DNA from: NP936 sp002726085
GTDB taxonomy: Bacteria; Acidobacteriota; Vicinamibacteria; Vicinamibacterales; UBA8438
Length of the DNA: 64,000 nucleotides
Direction of reading: 5' to 3'
NCBI GenBank assembly: GCA_036012905.1
Contig: DASCQF010000109.1
Coordinates: 1 to 64,000 of the forward strand
Within the stretch, counting starts at the first letter, position 1, and every line of letters begins with the position of its first letter. The notes beneath the pieces are model-generated. The model was not told the origin of the DNA. It did no database searches and saw nothing but the letters and a program-made list of their open reading frames with translations. Below, one piece after another: positions 41,369 to 50,677 of the stretch. The position numbers and the translations under genes were made by a program.

Positions 41369-42450
41369 CGTCGCTTGGTTGATCTTAGCAGGTTGCGGGA
41401 CGCCAGGCGGTGCCGCGCCCAGTCGATGTGCTCGGCGACCAGCGGCTCGGCGATCGACGGGGCATCTGGACGGCTTGTCTCGGACGCGGTATCGAGCGCC
41501 TCGGCCGCCGAGATCTCGCCACTGTTGCCCAACGCCACCGCCAAGTTCCGGCGCACTCTCTTGACCCGCGCCCGTGTCATCGGGCCATTGCGAATAGCGG
41601 CGCGTAGCGCTGCATCCGAGCGCGACCACAGCTCGCCCAACCGCGGCCGGTCGAGCAACATCCGCGGCTGCCACGCCGGGTCGGTGCTGATCGGCGCGGC
41701 ATCGTTGTACGGGCAAACGTCCTGGCACACGTCACACCCATAGACGTGAGTCCCGATCCCGACGCGCTGTTCGGGCGGAATCGCCCCTTTGGTCTCAATC
41801 GTCAGGTAGGACAGACACCGCGTCGAGTCGAGCACGCCCGGTTCTGGAAACGCATCGGTGGGACAGGCGTCGAGACACAACGTGCAGGTTCCGCACTGGT
41901 CGAATCCCGGTGTGTCGGATTCGAGCGGCAGGCTGCACAGGATCTCGGACAGAAACAGCCAGGACCCGAGCACGGGATTGATGAGGCAGGTGTTCTTGCC
42001 AACCCACCCGAGTCCAGCCTGCTGCGCGTACACCCGCTCCTGCACGGGACCGGTGTCGACGTAGACCCGTGTCTCGACCGACCCGGCATGCTGATTGACC
42101 AGCCATCCTCGCAGCGCATCGGTGCGTTCCCCGAGCACGTCGTGGTAGTCATCGCCCCAGGCATAGCGCGAGATGAGCGCTTCGCCCGGGTCGTCGACCT
42201 CGGTCGAATACGGCTGATCGGTGTTGTAGAGCGTACCGAGCACCACCACCGACCGTGCCGACGGCATCACTGCCCGGACGTCGGCCCGGCGCTCGGCGGT
42301 ACGGGCCATGTACCCCATCTCACCGGCGTAGCCACGATCGAGCCACTCACGCAGCACACCGAGCTCGCGAAACGCGGCCGCCGGCGCAATGCCGCACAGG
42401 TCGAACCCCAGCTCACGCGCGCGCATCTTGATGGCCTCTGAAGTGAGCAT
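41365..42450 (-). CDS. queG: Epoxyqueuosine reductase
   Basis: The last enzyme of queuosine synthesis, reducing epoxyqueuosine to queuosine in tRNA using cobalamin and two [4Fe-4S] clusters. Over 361 residues it has a cobalamin-binding N-terminal part (SRYAWGDDYHDVLGERTDAL, YVDTGPVQERVYAQQAGLGW) and two ferredoxin motifs, CGTCTLCLDACP and CDVCQDVCPYN. The C-terminal 90 residues are HEAT-like helices. ATG 42448-42450 was chosen because the family starts there; the frame extends to 42846 without homology. It is the first gene of a queG-yqgE operon. Confidence 0.95.
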   Translation of the reverse strand: MLTSEAIKMRARELGFDLCGIAPAAAFRELGVLREWLDRGYAGEMGYMARTAERRADVRAVMPSARSVVVLGTLYNTDQPYSTEVDDPGEALISRYAWGDDYHDVLGERTDALRGWLVNQHAGSVETRVYVDTGPVQERVYAQQAGLGWVGKNTCLINPVLGSWLFLSEILCSLPLESDTPGFDQCGTCTLCLDACPTDAFPEPGVLDSTRCLSYLTIETKGAIPPEQRVGIGTHVYGCDVCQDVCPYNDAAPISTDPAWQPRMLLDRPRLGELWSRSDAALRAAIRNGPMTRARVKRVRRNLAVALGNSGEISAAEALDTASETSRPDAPSIAEPLVAEHIDWARHRLASRNLLRSTKRR

Positions 42451-42560
42451 GAGACGAGCGAGCCCCGTGACACGGCAGCCGCTGGCGTGCGCCGGCGGAG
42501 CCGGTCTGAAACAGAAGCTGGCGAAGCCGACCGGCTTCTCCTGCCTCCTAGGAGCGCTCT

Positions 42561-45500
42561 CTAAAAGGTAAAGCGCAATCCGAATTGCATCTCGCGGGCA
42601 TTCAGGGCGCTGAAGATGCGACCAAAGTTGGGGGTACCGAAGATCCGGTTGGGCACGTCGAAGTTGGCGCGGTTGAGCAGGTTGAAGATCTCCCAGCGGA
42701 ACTCCAGTCGGCCCTGCTCGCCAATGAACCAATCTTTCTGTACCGACAGATCGGCGCTGGCGAAACCAGGAGCAAACACGCTGTTGCGGCCGGCGCTGCC
42801 GAAGGCAAATGGATTCTGCAAGACGAAGGCGGCAGTGTCGAACCACTGGTCCGGCGACCGCTGATCGCCGGGCAGGTTCGGATCGCCGTTCTGGTCTGGA
42901 CGCTGTGCGGGACCGGACCCGATGTTGGCGCGGTCCTGCCCCAGATTGACGGTGAATGGCGCCCCCGACTGCAGGGTGACGAGGGCGTTCAGCCGCCAGC
43001 CACCGGCCAGCGCCTCCTTCGCCCCACCCACTCCCTCGAAAAACGGGAACTGGTAGCTGCCGCTGGCAACGAACTGGTGTCGGTGGTCGAAGCTCGACAA
43101 CGCGTTCTCACCAGGAAAGATGTTGCGCACGTCCTGCGGCACGTTCGACTCGAACGCGGTGGCACCCGGGCTCGACGCGTCATCCCTCGACTTCGACAGC
43201 GTGTAGGCCATGTTGAACGAGTAGTGCCCATCGAAACGGCGCTCACCCTTGAACGTCACCGCGTGGTAGATGGACGTGCCATCGAACCGGATGGCCCGAA
43301 TCGCGCTGAGCGCGGGAATCGGACGCCGGACGTCGATCGGGCCGGGCCCGGGCTCCGGCACGTTCCGGATGGTGGAGTTGTCGGCGCCAATGGTGTAAGA
43401 GCCCATGTAGGACACCTCCACCATCGTCCGCGGAAGCGCCTCCATCTGGATGCCGCCGCTCCAGGTCTGCGTGTACTCCACCTGGAAGTTCTGGTCCATG
43501 ATCGCGCCACCGATGCTGCCGCTAGCGTCGCTCGTCAAGATGTCCCGTGTCTGGAGCGTCGGGATGAGCTGGTCCGACGGCGCGTCCACTTGCTTCAGGA
43601 AGAAGAACGGCAGGTTGCGCGTGAAGGCCGTCTGCACGCTGTAGGCCCACTGGTTGAGGAACACGCCGTACCCGCCCCGAATCACCGCCGGCCGCGTCTC
43701 GCCGAGCGACAGCGCAAACCCGACGCGAGGGGCGAAGCGCTTCTTGCTCGGTCGCAACAGGCTTCGGTCCCACCCGATCTCGGAGGAGGTGACCCACGGA
43801 ATCGGGATCAGCGGGAGCAGCGCCTCGGCCTCGGGCGAGATGTTGCCGGCCTCGTCGCTCGCGATCACATAGCGCCCGCCCGGCACCGAGAGGTCGATCG
43901 ACGATAGCCGGTTGTCGACGTCCTTCATGTGCGAGTTCAACTCGTAGCGCAGCCCGTAATTGATGGTCAGATTGGAGCCTGCGTGCCAGTCGTCCTGCGC
44001 GTAGAGATGCAGCCAGGTGGTTCGCGCATCCTCGTCCCCACCGCCGATGCCCGACCGCGCCGAGGTCGGAAAGCCCAGCAGGAAGTCGCCCAGGGCGTTA
44101 CCGGTCCACTGTCCCGTGTAGGTGAAGGCGCCGCGCGCGGTGTCGGCGTTGACCGGGCGAAATTTCAGGTGGAAGAGATATGCACCAAATTTGACGCGAT
44201 GGTCGCCTCGGTCGATCAGAAAGTTGTCGTAGACCTCGATGTGCTGGTTATCACGCGACACGAATGTCGTCGGGTCGCCCATGGTGCTGAAGAGTCCCGA
44301 AGTCGAGATCTGTGGAAACCCGATGTCGCGCGGGTCCCGGGTGACCCCCAGCAGCCCGACCTGTTCGGCGAAGTCGACCCCAGCGTTGACACTCGCCTGT
44401 CCGCCATCCACCGACATGAAACCGACCCGCAGCTCGTTCAGCATGCCGGTGCCAAACGTCCGGGTGTGGCTGACCCCAAGGTTGCGGGCCGAGGTGTCGA
44501 GCGTGCGCCCGAAGCCGGGCACGAGCGTCTCCTGTTGCACGCTGGTGCCGAACGGCTGGATCTCGTCGGCGTCAAAGCTACTGAACCGGACGAGCAGCTG
44601 GTCTTTGTCGCTCAGCCGGTGGTCGACACGCAGACTGAACTGGTGGGCGTCCTTGTCCTGCGGCTCAACCGATGTCAGGTTTCGGACCCGCCCCCCGCCG
44701 TTGGGCAGCGGCACCTGGCCGAGAAACGCCTGCGCGATCGGGTCGAGCCGGTCGATGGGAATCTGGTTGTTGGTGAACGGCGTGCAGGCGCCCGTCGCCG
44801 GGGCAATGGTGCTCGGATCGCAGATCGGACCGACACCGGAGAAGTCGCCGGATCGCATTGCTGCATTCGGCACCGAAAAGGTCTTGGTAATCGACCGCCG
44901 CGTGCTCTGTCCCTCGTAGCTGACAAAGAAAAACGTGCGGTCCCTCACAAGGGGCCCACCAAGCGACCCGCCGAACTGCTGTTGGTCGAGCGGCGGCACA
45001 GGCCGTGTCTTGTCGTCGAAGAAGTTGTGCGCATCGAGCCGGTCGTCGCGAGCGAACTCGAACAGACTGCCATGAAAGCGGTTGGCGCCCGCTTTGGTCG
45101 CGACGTTGATCAACGCCGATGCCTTGCCGCCGAACTCGGGCGGATACATCGACTTCTGGATCTTGAATTCCCGGATCGAATCGACCGACGGGTTGATCAC
45201 CAGGTTGTTGAACAGCTCGTCGGTCACCTTGAACCCGTCGAGCATGTAGATGTTGTGCCCGGCCCGCTGCCCGCCGACGTTGGGTAGGGGACCGGCCTGC
45301 TGTAGCGCTCCGCCACGGGTGCCGCCGGGCGGAATGACCACCGCGTCGCTCAACTGCGCGAGCTGGAGGAACTGCCGGCCGTTGAGCGGCATCTGCTCGA
45401 CCTCGCGCGTCTCGATGACGTCGCTGATCTCGGCGGAGGCCGCCTGCAGAAGCGGCGCGCTGACCTCGACGGTCAGCTCCTCACTGATCGGGCTGAGCGA

Positions 45501-45833
45501 CAGCGTGAATTCCAGCTGCAGGGCACGGCCGATTACGAGCACGATGCCGGTCTGGGTGACCCGCTGGAAACCGGGAAGCTCGGCGGTCACCTGCCACTCG
45601 CCGGTGGGCAGCAACGGCAGGAAGAAGCGCCCATCGGAGTCGGTCACCCGCTCGATGGAAAAGCCGGTGGCCGGGTGGGTGGCCACAATCGCGGTCCCGG
45701 GCAGCACACCGCCGCTGTCGTCGACCACAACACCGCCGATCTCGCCGGTGTTGGTCTGCGCCGTCGTGGCGGCGCCAAGCATGATCCACAAGGCGCACTG
45801 CGAGACCGACCACCGCTGCCGGTTGTTTTTCAT
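42561..45833 (-). CDS. Oar-like TonB-dependent receptor with carboxypeptidase-regulatory domain
   Basis: A 1090-residue outer-membrane transporter. The signal peptide covers about residues 1-25. A carboxypeptidase-regulatory sandwich follows (IGGVVVDDSGGVLPGTAIV to ELPGFQ), then the plug (EVEQMPLNGRQFLQLAQL, GQRAGHNIYMLDG, PPEFGGKASALINVATKAG) and a long beta-barrel ending in the assembly signal LRFTF. This architecture is abundant in acidobacteria; substrates are unknown and may be oligosaccharides, peptides or siderophores taken up with TonB-ExbBD energy. It is preceded by about 190 bp without a gene and is transcribed divergently from the membrane protein at 46027. Confidence 0.95.
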   Translation of the reverse strand: MKNNRQRWSVSQCALWIMLGAATTAQTNTGEIGGVVVDDSGGVLPGTAIVATHPATGFSIERVTDSDGRFFLPLLPTGEWQVTAELPGFQRVTQTGIVLVIGRALQLEFTLSLSPISEELTVEVSAPLLQAASAEISDVIETREVEQMPLNGRQFLQLAQLSDAVVIPPGGTRGGALQQAGPLPNVGGQRAGHNIYMLDGFKVTDELFNNLVINPSVDSIREFKIQKSMYPPEFGGKASALINVATKAGANRFHGSLFEFARDDRLDAHNFFDDKTRPVPPLDQQQFGGSLGGPLVRDRTFFFVSYEGQSTRRSITKTFSVPNAAMRSGDFSGVGPICDPSTIAPATGACTPFTNNQIPIDRLDPIAQAFLGQVPLPNGGGRVRNLTSVEPQDKDAHQFSLRVDHRLSDKDQLLVRFSSFDADEIQPFGTSVQQETLVPGFGRTLDTSARNLGVSHTRTFGTGMLNELRVGFMSVDGGQASVNAGVDFAEQVGLLGVTRDPRDIGFPQISTSGLFSTMGDPTTFVSRDNQHIEVYDNFLIDRGDHRVKFGAYLFHLKFRPVNADTARGAFTYTGQWTGNALGDFLLGFPTSARSGIGGGDEDARTTWLHLYAQDDWHAGSNLTINYGLRYELNSHMKDVDNRLSSIDLSVPGGRYVIASDEAGNISPEAEALLPLIPIPWVTSSEIGWDRSLLRPSKKRFAPRVGFALSLGETRPAVIRGGYGVFLNQWAYSVQTAFTRNLPFFFLKQVDAPSDQLIPTLQTRDILTSDASGSIGGAIMDQNFQVEYTQTWSGGIQMEALPRTMVEVSYMGSYTIGADNSTIRNVPEPGPGPIDVRRPIPALSAIRAIRFDGTSIYHAVTFKGERRFDGHYSFNMAYTLSKSRDDASSPGATAFESNVPQDVRNIFPGENALSSFDHRHQFVASGSYQFPFFEGVGGAKEALAGGWRLNALVTLQSGAPFTVNLGQDRANIGSGPAQRPDQNGDPNLPGDQRSPDQWFDTAAFVLQNPFAFGSAGRNSVFAPGFASADLSVQKDWFIGEQGRLEFRWEIFNLLNRANFDVPNRIFGTPNFGRIFSALNAREMQFGLRFTF

Positions 45834-46026
45834 GCGCTCACCTCCGAGAACGCCAACAACGGGCTCGTCACACGGAAGACGCGAAATAAGTTCCGGTCAG
45901 CAGCCACGCGATGCTACTGTCGCTCTCGCCATCCCGTCCCGGAGGCAGCGGCCATTGTATCAAAGGCGCCAGAAACCACTATCAGCGGGACACTTCGGGC
46001 GGACAACTGGCAGACCGAGATGTGCC

Positions 46027-46779
46027 ATGCAACTGACACTGCAGCCGAGGCAGGTTGTGCGACCGCTGTTCGGCGTCGTTCTCATGCTTACGGTGATCAA
46101 CAGCGTTGTGCTGTTTTTCTATTTCTACATCCCCGATGACGAAGTGTATGGCCTCGTCGACCTCTTCGACTTCGACATCGAGGGCAATATCCCCACCCTC
46201 TACTCTGCCGTGGCCATGCTCTTCAGCGCCGCCCTGCTCTGGTGCATCGCGCATCTGCCCGGCCGAGACCGAGACCGACAGCGCGCCTACTGGATGGGAC
46301 TCTCGGCGGTCATGGCGTTTCTGGCCATCGATGAAGGTACCGCGATTCACGAGAACGCCAGCGACCTACTCGAAAGATACATGGTCGCCGAAGGCTTCCT
46401 CTACTTCCTGTGGGTCATCCCCTACGGGATCGCAACGCTCGCGCTGGCCGGGATTTATCTCCGCTTCGTCTTCGCCCTTCCGTCCGATACCAGAAGGCTC
46501 TTCTTCGCGGCGGGTTTCATTTTCCTGACCGGTGCGCTTGGCATCGAGATGCTCGGAGCGCGCGAGGCCGACCTGCACGGAACCTCGACCATCTGGTACT
46601 GCGTCCTCTACACCGTTGAGGAGTTCTCCGAGATGACTGGCGTCGTCGTGTTCATTTACGGGCTCTTGACCCACATTGCCTGGGAGAGAGAGACGTTCTC
46701 GGTCGTGCTGGTCTCGCCCTCCCATCGGTCTTTGACAAACGGCCGACCAGGACGAGGCAGCACTGGACCATACGTCTAG
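46027..46779 (+). CDS. Multi-pass membrane protein of unknown function
   Basis: A 250-residue integral-membrane protein with about six helices (VVLMLTVINSVVLFFYFYI, LYSAVAMLFSAALLWCIAHL, GLSAVMAFLAIDEG, FLWVIPYGIATLALAGIYL, LFFAAGFIFLTGALGIEML and one near residues 190-215). The motif AIDEGTAIHE places acidic residues and a His beside a helix, which could bind metal or carry protons. No named family is recognised. ATG 46027 is the first in-frame Met before the hydrophobic core. Its stop overlaps a convergent gene fragment by 3 nt. Confidence 0.75.
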   Translation: MQLTLQPRQVVRPLFGVVLMLTVINSVVLFFYFYIPDDEVYGLVDLFDFDIEGNIPTLYSAVAMLFSAALLWCIAHLPGRDRDRQRAYWMGLSAVMAFLAIDEGTAIHENASDLLERYMVAEGFLYFLWVIPYGIATLALAGIYLRFVFALPSDTRRLFFAAGFIFLTGALGIEMLGAREADLHGTSTIWYCVLYTVEEFSEMTGVVVFIYGLLTHIAWERETFSVVLVSPSHRSLTNGRPGRGSTGPYV

Positions 46780-47371
46780 TAGAACTTCCGCGCAATGTTG
46801 AACCCGATGAACCAGTCGTCCTTGCTGCCACCTTGCGCCAGCTGCGCGGGGGTGGTCCCGAGCGAATTCGAGAAGTTCAGCTGAAACGTGTGCCCGCCAG
46901 CTCGTTTCTCGATGCCGAACGACAGGTGATGCGCTCCCGCGTCGAAACCGGTGAGCCGCGGCACGTACTCCCCGAGCAGATACACGGTCGGACGCACACG
47001 CAGCCGCGCCCCGAGCCCAACCATGAACGCGTTGTCGTCATCGTCGTCGACTCTGTCGACACCCGGGTGCCTCCGGCAATTTGCTGGAGTTCGCCCCCCG
47101 TCAGGCTCACCGAGTGCGGATGGTCCGCTGTCCCGCTGATATCCAGCTCGATGTCGTTGGCGGCCGTGAGCTCGGCACCGGTGATGACCGCCGTGTGTCC
47201 GTGATTCAGCGAGATGCTTCCCGAAGAGCCGCCACCGGGCGTGACCGTGGGTGCAGTGGGACTGTCCGAACTGCTGCTACACGCTGTGACGGTGATCGCA
47301 ACGCCGTTCAAGAGCGCGAGCGCGGACGCGACCGTGAACTCACGCCGACCCACCTTGTTTGTTGGATCCAT
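46776..47371 (-). pseudogene. Fused remnants: secreted lipoprotein-like gene start and DUF5777-like barrel gene end
   Basis: From ATG 47369-47371 a frame encodes RREFTVASALALLNGVAITV, a possible lipobox Cys, a Ser/Thr/Gly linker and ISLNHGHTAVITGAEL...DHPHSVSLTGGEL, a family I recognise from acidobacterial genomes, but its His-rich end is missing. Near 47040 a different frame takes over (NAFMVGLGARLRV, SFGIEKRAGGHTFQLNFSNS, WFIGFNIARKFY) to 46776, matching the C-terminal barrel strands of DUF5777-like proteins. Two neighbouring genes seem to have been joined out of frame by one deletion. Neither product would be complete. Confidence 0.75.
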
Positions 47372-47666
47372 TCCTCATCCTCCCCCTGGACGTGTCCATG
47401 TGACTCGGCAGGTGCTAGCAGCCCGTCGTGAAAGTCGCCGCTGCATTCGACCGACGCTGTATCCCGCCGATCTACGTTGTTCATCGGTCGAATACTGCCG
47501 GCATTCTCACTCTTCTCGCCTTGCACTGGCCGTGCACGGCATTGCCACGCCAGGGTCTCGGTGCGACACGGGACTTTCACCACGAACTGCTGGCACACGA
47601 ACCTGGGCATGGACTTGGCACCATCTTTCTAAGACGCACACGTCAGGCTGATGGTCTCAAGATTCG
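47372..47666. other. Intergenic region containing a MITE-like element
   Basis: No gene is supported. Most of the interval is the inverted-repeat element at 47414-47594, annotated separately. Confidence 0.6.
47414..47594. mobile_element. MITE-like element, 181 bp, no transposase
   Basis: The ends are imperfect inverted repeats of 23 bp: 47414-47436 (GCTAGCAGCCCGTCGTGAAA...) matches the reverse complement of 47572-47594 at 19 positions. Inside, ATTCGACCGA (47445-47454) pairs perfectly with TCGGTCGAAT (47484-47493). No coding sequence or clear target-site duplication is visible. It may be a non-autonomous transposon or the remains of an insertion sequence. It lies next to a deletion-fused pseudogene. 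Confidence 0.5.
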
Positions 47667-47924
47667 TCACGAACGGCGCCACCACGACCGCATCCGTCTC
47701 GTCGCTTCCGGTCCCGCCATGACGGCGCCGCACCAGAACGCCACCTCCGCCACCACCACGACTCCGGTGGCGACCGTGCCTCTTGCGGCCAGGCTCAATG
47801 GCAGGAACGGTACGCCCAGCAGTGACACCCATAGAACCAACGACCAGCTCATCAGGATGACGCCGGCGAACGCCCAGCGGCGTCGGGGTCGTCTAGCGTC
47901 TGTAGTCGCCTGTTCGAGGGTCAT
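47667..47924 (-). CDS. Small two-helix membrane protein (transporter-suffix-like)
   Basis: An 85-residue protein with two hydrophobic helices (WAFAGVILMSWSLVLWVSLLGVPFLPL and GTVATGVVVVAEVAFWCGAVMAG) separated by SLAARG and ending in a basic tail. The pattern resembles small 'transporter suffix domain' proteins. ATG 47922-47924 lies 58 nt after the lpxB stop on the same strand, so it probably ends that operon. Ribosome-binding sequence is weak, so the start could be further upstream. Confidence 0.6.
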   Translation of the reverse strand: MTLEQATTDARRPRRRWAFAGVILMSWSLVLWVSLLGVPFLPLSLAARGTVATGVVVVAEVAFWCGAVMAGPEATRRMRSWWRRS

Positions 47925-47982
47925 GAGGCCCAAAACCCATCCAAGAAGCGTCGCGCGCTCACGGCGAAGCCAGCGGCCCCGG

Positions 47983-49137
47983 CTACTGCCTTCCCGGCGT
48001 CCGTGCAGCCGCAAGCACTTGTTCGGCGGCGCGCCGACTGGCGCCGGGTCCACCGAGCTTCTCCCGCACCGCGCGCAACGCCGCCCGGGTCTCCAGCACA
48101 TACGACTCGTCGGTGAGAAACCGCACCGCCTCGCCGGCGACCGCCTCGGGGGTGAACGCCTCCTGCAAGAACTCCGGCGCGATCATCTTCTCGGCGACCA
48201 GATTCACCATACCGAACGCCTTCACCCGCACAAAGCGGCGGCCCATCCAGTAGGTCAGCGGCGACAGCCGGTAGACCACCACCATCGGTCGTTCGTGAAT
48301 CGCCGTCTGAATGGTGGCGGTACCGGAAGCAGTGAGCACGACGTCGGCGGCAACGAGCACGTCGTCGGTCTGCGACTCGACGATGCATGGGGGGCGCGCG
48401 CCGAGCTCGGTCAGCCTGGCCAGCGGCTCGAACAGCGCATCGGGCAAGTTCGGGGCCCTGGCGACCACAAACTGGACCGACGGCACGTCGCGCACAAGGC
48501 GCTCGGCTGCGTTCACCAGGTCCGGCAGAATCACACGGAGCTCGTTTGGCCGGCTCCCCGGCAAAACCGCCACCGTCGGCGCCTCGGCGTCCAATCCATG
48601 CGCACTCCGGAAGGCGTCCCGACCCAGCACCGGCACAGCGAGGTCGACCAACGGGTGGCCGACGAACGCGACCGGGATGCCCGCATCCCTATAGAGCGCC
48701 TCCTCGAAGGGGAAGATGACAAGCGCCCGGGTCACGAACCGCTTCATCGTCCGAAGCCGACCGGCTCGCCACGCCCAGACCTGCGGGCTGATGTAGTAGA
48801 TGACCGGAATGCCGAGCGCCGCCATCGAGGCCCCAAGTCGGAAGTTGAAGTCCGGATAGTCGATCGCCACGAAGACGTCCGGACGTTCGGTCCGCGCCGC
48901 TCTCACTAGTCGGCGATAGGTCGCCCAAAATCGTGGCAACGCCGGCAGCGTCTCGGCCAGTCCGGTGACCGCCAAACCGTCATAGTCGGACACCAGCCGA
49001 CCACCGGCGGACAACAGCCGCTCCCCTCCGAGACCGCTGACGTCAGCTTCCGGCTCGAGTCTCAGGATCTCGGTAGTCAGGGCGCCTGCGTACAGGTCGC
49101 CCGACGGCTCGCCGCACGAGAGCATCACTTTGGTCAT
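47983..49137 (-). CDS. lpxB: Lipid-A-disaccharide synthase
   Basis: A peripheral inner-membrane glycosyltransferase that joins UDP-2,3-diacylglucosamine to lipid X to form the lipid A disaccharide. The 384-residue protein opens with the family signature MLSCGEPSGDLYAG. Further blocks are VAIDYPDFNFRL, YYISPQVWAWRAGR, FPFEEALYRDAGIPVAFVGHPL, VLPGSRPNEL and TASGTATIQTAI. ATG 49135-49137 begins the homologous region. It lies 31 bp downstream of an M16 peptidase gene in a co-directional cluster that also contains lpxD. Confidence 0.96.
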   Translation of the reverse strand: MTKVMLSCGEPSGDLYAGALTTEILRLEPEADVSGLGGERLLSAGGRLVSDYDGLAVTGLAETLPALPRFWATYRRLVRAARTERPDVFVAIDYPDFNFRLGASMAALGIPVIYYISPQVWAWRAGRLRTMKRFVTRALVIFPFEEALYRDAGIPVAFVGHPLVDLAVPVLGRDAFRSAHGLDAEAPTVAVLPGSRPNELRVILPDLVNAAERLVRDVPSVQFVVARAPNLPDALFEPLARLTELGARPPCIVESQTDDVLVAADVVLTASGTATIQTAIHERPMVVVYRLSPLTYWMGRRFVRVKAFGMVNLVAEKMIAPEFLQEAFTPEAVAGEAVRFLTDESYVLETRAALRAVREKLGGPGASRRAAEQVLAAARTPGRQ

Positions 49138-49168
49138 GCGGCCACGCGTGCGGAGGTCTGGTGGAGGG

Positions 49169-50677
49169 TCAGGGGGCGCGTGACGGACGGACTGCTCCGG
49201 TGTCGACGGATGCGCGCAGGTCTGCGCTCGATAGATCCAGATCGCCGACCGACAGTACCTCGACATTCTCAAACCCGACGCCGCTGAGATCGTCGACAAA
49301 CGCCGCAGCCTCCCCGACGAGCACGATCGACAGCTCCTGCGGCTGCAGATACATGCGGGCCACACGCTGGATGTCGTTCACCGTGACGGCGTTGATCAGA
49401 TCGGGATAGGTCGGTAGATCGGCGAGGTCGAGCCCATAGAGCAGCGACTCGAGCACCTGGGCCGCGATGGCGTTCGGTGTCTCGATGGTCAGGGGGAAAC
49501 TGCCGGCCAGATACGCCTGGGCATTCTGAAGCTCGCGCCCACTCACGCGCTCGCGCCGCAAGCGGGACACCTCTTCCACGACCAGGCGCAGCGCCTCGGC
49601 GGTCGCGTCGGACCGGGTGTTGGTCTTGGCCATGAAGTCGCCGGCGAACCGGCGGCTAGCCATGTCAGCCGACGCGGCGTAGGTCAGCGACCGCTCGGTG
49701 CGGAGCACGCTCCCCAGCCGGTTTCCACCTTCGCCGCCCAGAATCTTGATCGCCACGTCGAAAGCGAGATAGTCCGGGTCGGCGCGGCGGAGCCCTACAT
49801 GCCCGACGCGGATGGCCGTCTGCACCGAACCGGGCTTGTCGATGACGACCACCCGACTGGTCGGTTCCGGCACGTCGTCGCTGGGCGGCGGTGGCAGCGT
49901 CTTGCGCTCCCAGTCGCCAAACACCCGCTCGGCCGCGGCAAACGCCGCCTCGGCGTCGATGTCTCCGACGATCCCGAGCAGCGCATTGTTGGGCGCGTAG
50001 TAGGTCTCGTGAAACCCCCGCAGGTCCTCGCGCGTGATCCCCAACACCGACGCCTGTGTGCCGTTGTGCGGCATTCCGTAGGGGTGCCCCCCGTAGACAA
50101 GCCGCCCGAACACTACACCCGCCAGATATGCCGGGTCGTCGTAGCTGACCTGTAGCCCCGAGAGCACCTGCTGACGCTGCCGGTCGATCTCGGCGGGTTC
50201 AAACGATGGGTTGCGCGCGATCTCAGCGACCAGGTCGACTCCAAAGTCGAAACTGTCCTGCATGACGAGGACGTTGACGAAACTCAGGTCTGTGCCCGCC
50301 CCCACGCTGAGGATGCCGCCAACCGTGTCGATGGACTCGGCGATTTCGGTGGCGGTCCGACTCGTCGTACCTTGATCGAGCAGTTGGCCAGCCAGCGCCG
50401 CGACGCCGTTCTTGCCCTCGGGGTCAGACGCCGCGCCCGCACCGATCATCAACCGCAGGTTGACCGCCGGCTGCTCATCGTGCATCACCACCACGACCTG
50501 GAGCCCGTTGGCCAGCATACGGATCTCGTAAGGCGGAAAGGTCGCCTCACGCGGCGGCAACGGCGGAGGCGGGCTCTCCCGCGGCCACTCGACCGGACGC
50601 TGGGCCGCCGATGGCGCGGCACCGGCCAGCAGCGCCAGGCACATGAGCAAACTGACCCAGACTGCCCGACGGCTCAC
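49169..50677 (-). CDS. M16 peptidase-family protein lacking the zinc motif
   Basis: A 502-residue exported protein of the pitrilysin fold (signal peptide ending GAAPSAAQ). Repeat blocks include MLANGLQVVVV, LLDQGTTSRTATEIAE, GHPYGMPHNGT and a C-terminal half with LGSVLRTERSLTYA. The HxxEH zinc motif expected near residue 85 is absent (GVAALAGQLLDQGT stands there), so it is probably the non-catalytic partner of the upstream M16 peptidase. Start GTG 50675-50677 overlaps the partner's TGA (GTGA), giving coupled translation and likely a heterodimer, as in other bacterial M16B pairs. Confidence 0.9.
   Translation of the reverse strand: MSRRAVWVSLLMCLALLAGAAPSAAQRPVEWPRESPPPPLPPREATFPPYEIRMLANGLQVVVVMHDEQPAVNLRLMIGAGAASDPEGKNGVAALAGQLLDQGTTSRTATEIAESIDTVGGILSVGAGTDLSFVNVLVMQDSFDFGVDLVAEIARNPSFEPAEIDRQRQQVLSGLQVSYDDPAYLAGVVFGRLVYGGHPYGMPHNGTQASVLGITREDLRGFHETYYAPNNALLGIVGDIDAEAAFAAAERVFGDWERKTLPPPPSDDVPEPTSRVVVIDKPGSVQTAIRVGHVGLRRADPDYLAFDVAIKILGGEGGNRLGSVLRTERSLTYAASADMASRRFAGDFMAKTNTRSDATAEALRLVVEEVSRLRRERVSGRELQNAQAYLAGSFPLTIETPNAIAAQVLESLLYGLDLADLPTYPDLINAVTVNDIQRVARMYLQPQELSIVLVGEAAAFVDDLSGVGFENVEVLSVGDLDLSSADLRASVDTGAVRPSRAP

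Noticed and set aside
47428..48909. 493-codon plus-strand frame opposite lpxB
   Set aside because: lpxB on the minus strand has all family signatures; this frame is rich in Arg/His with no domain.
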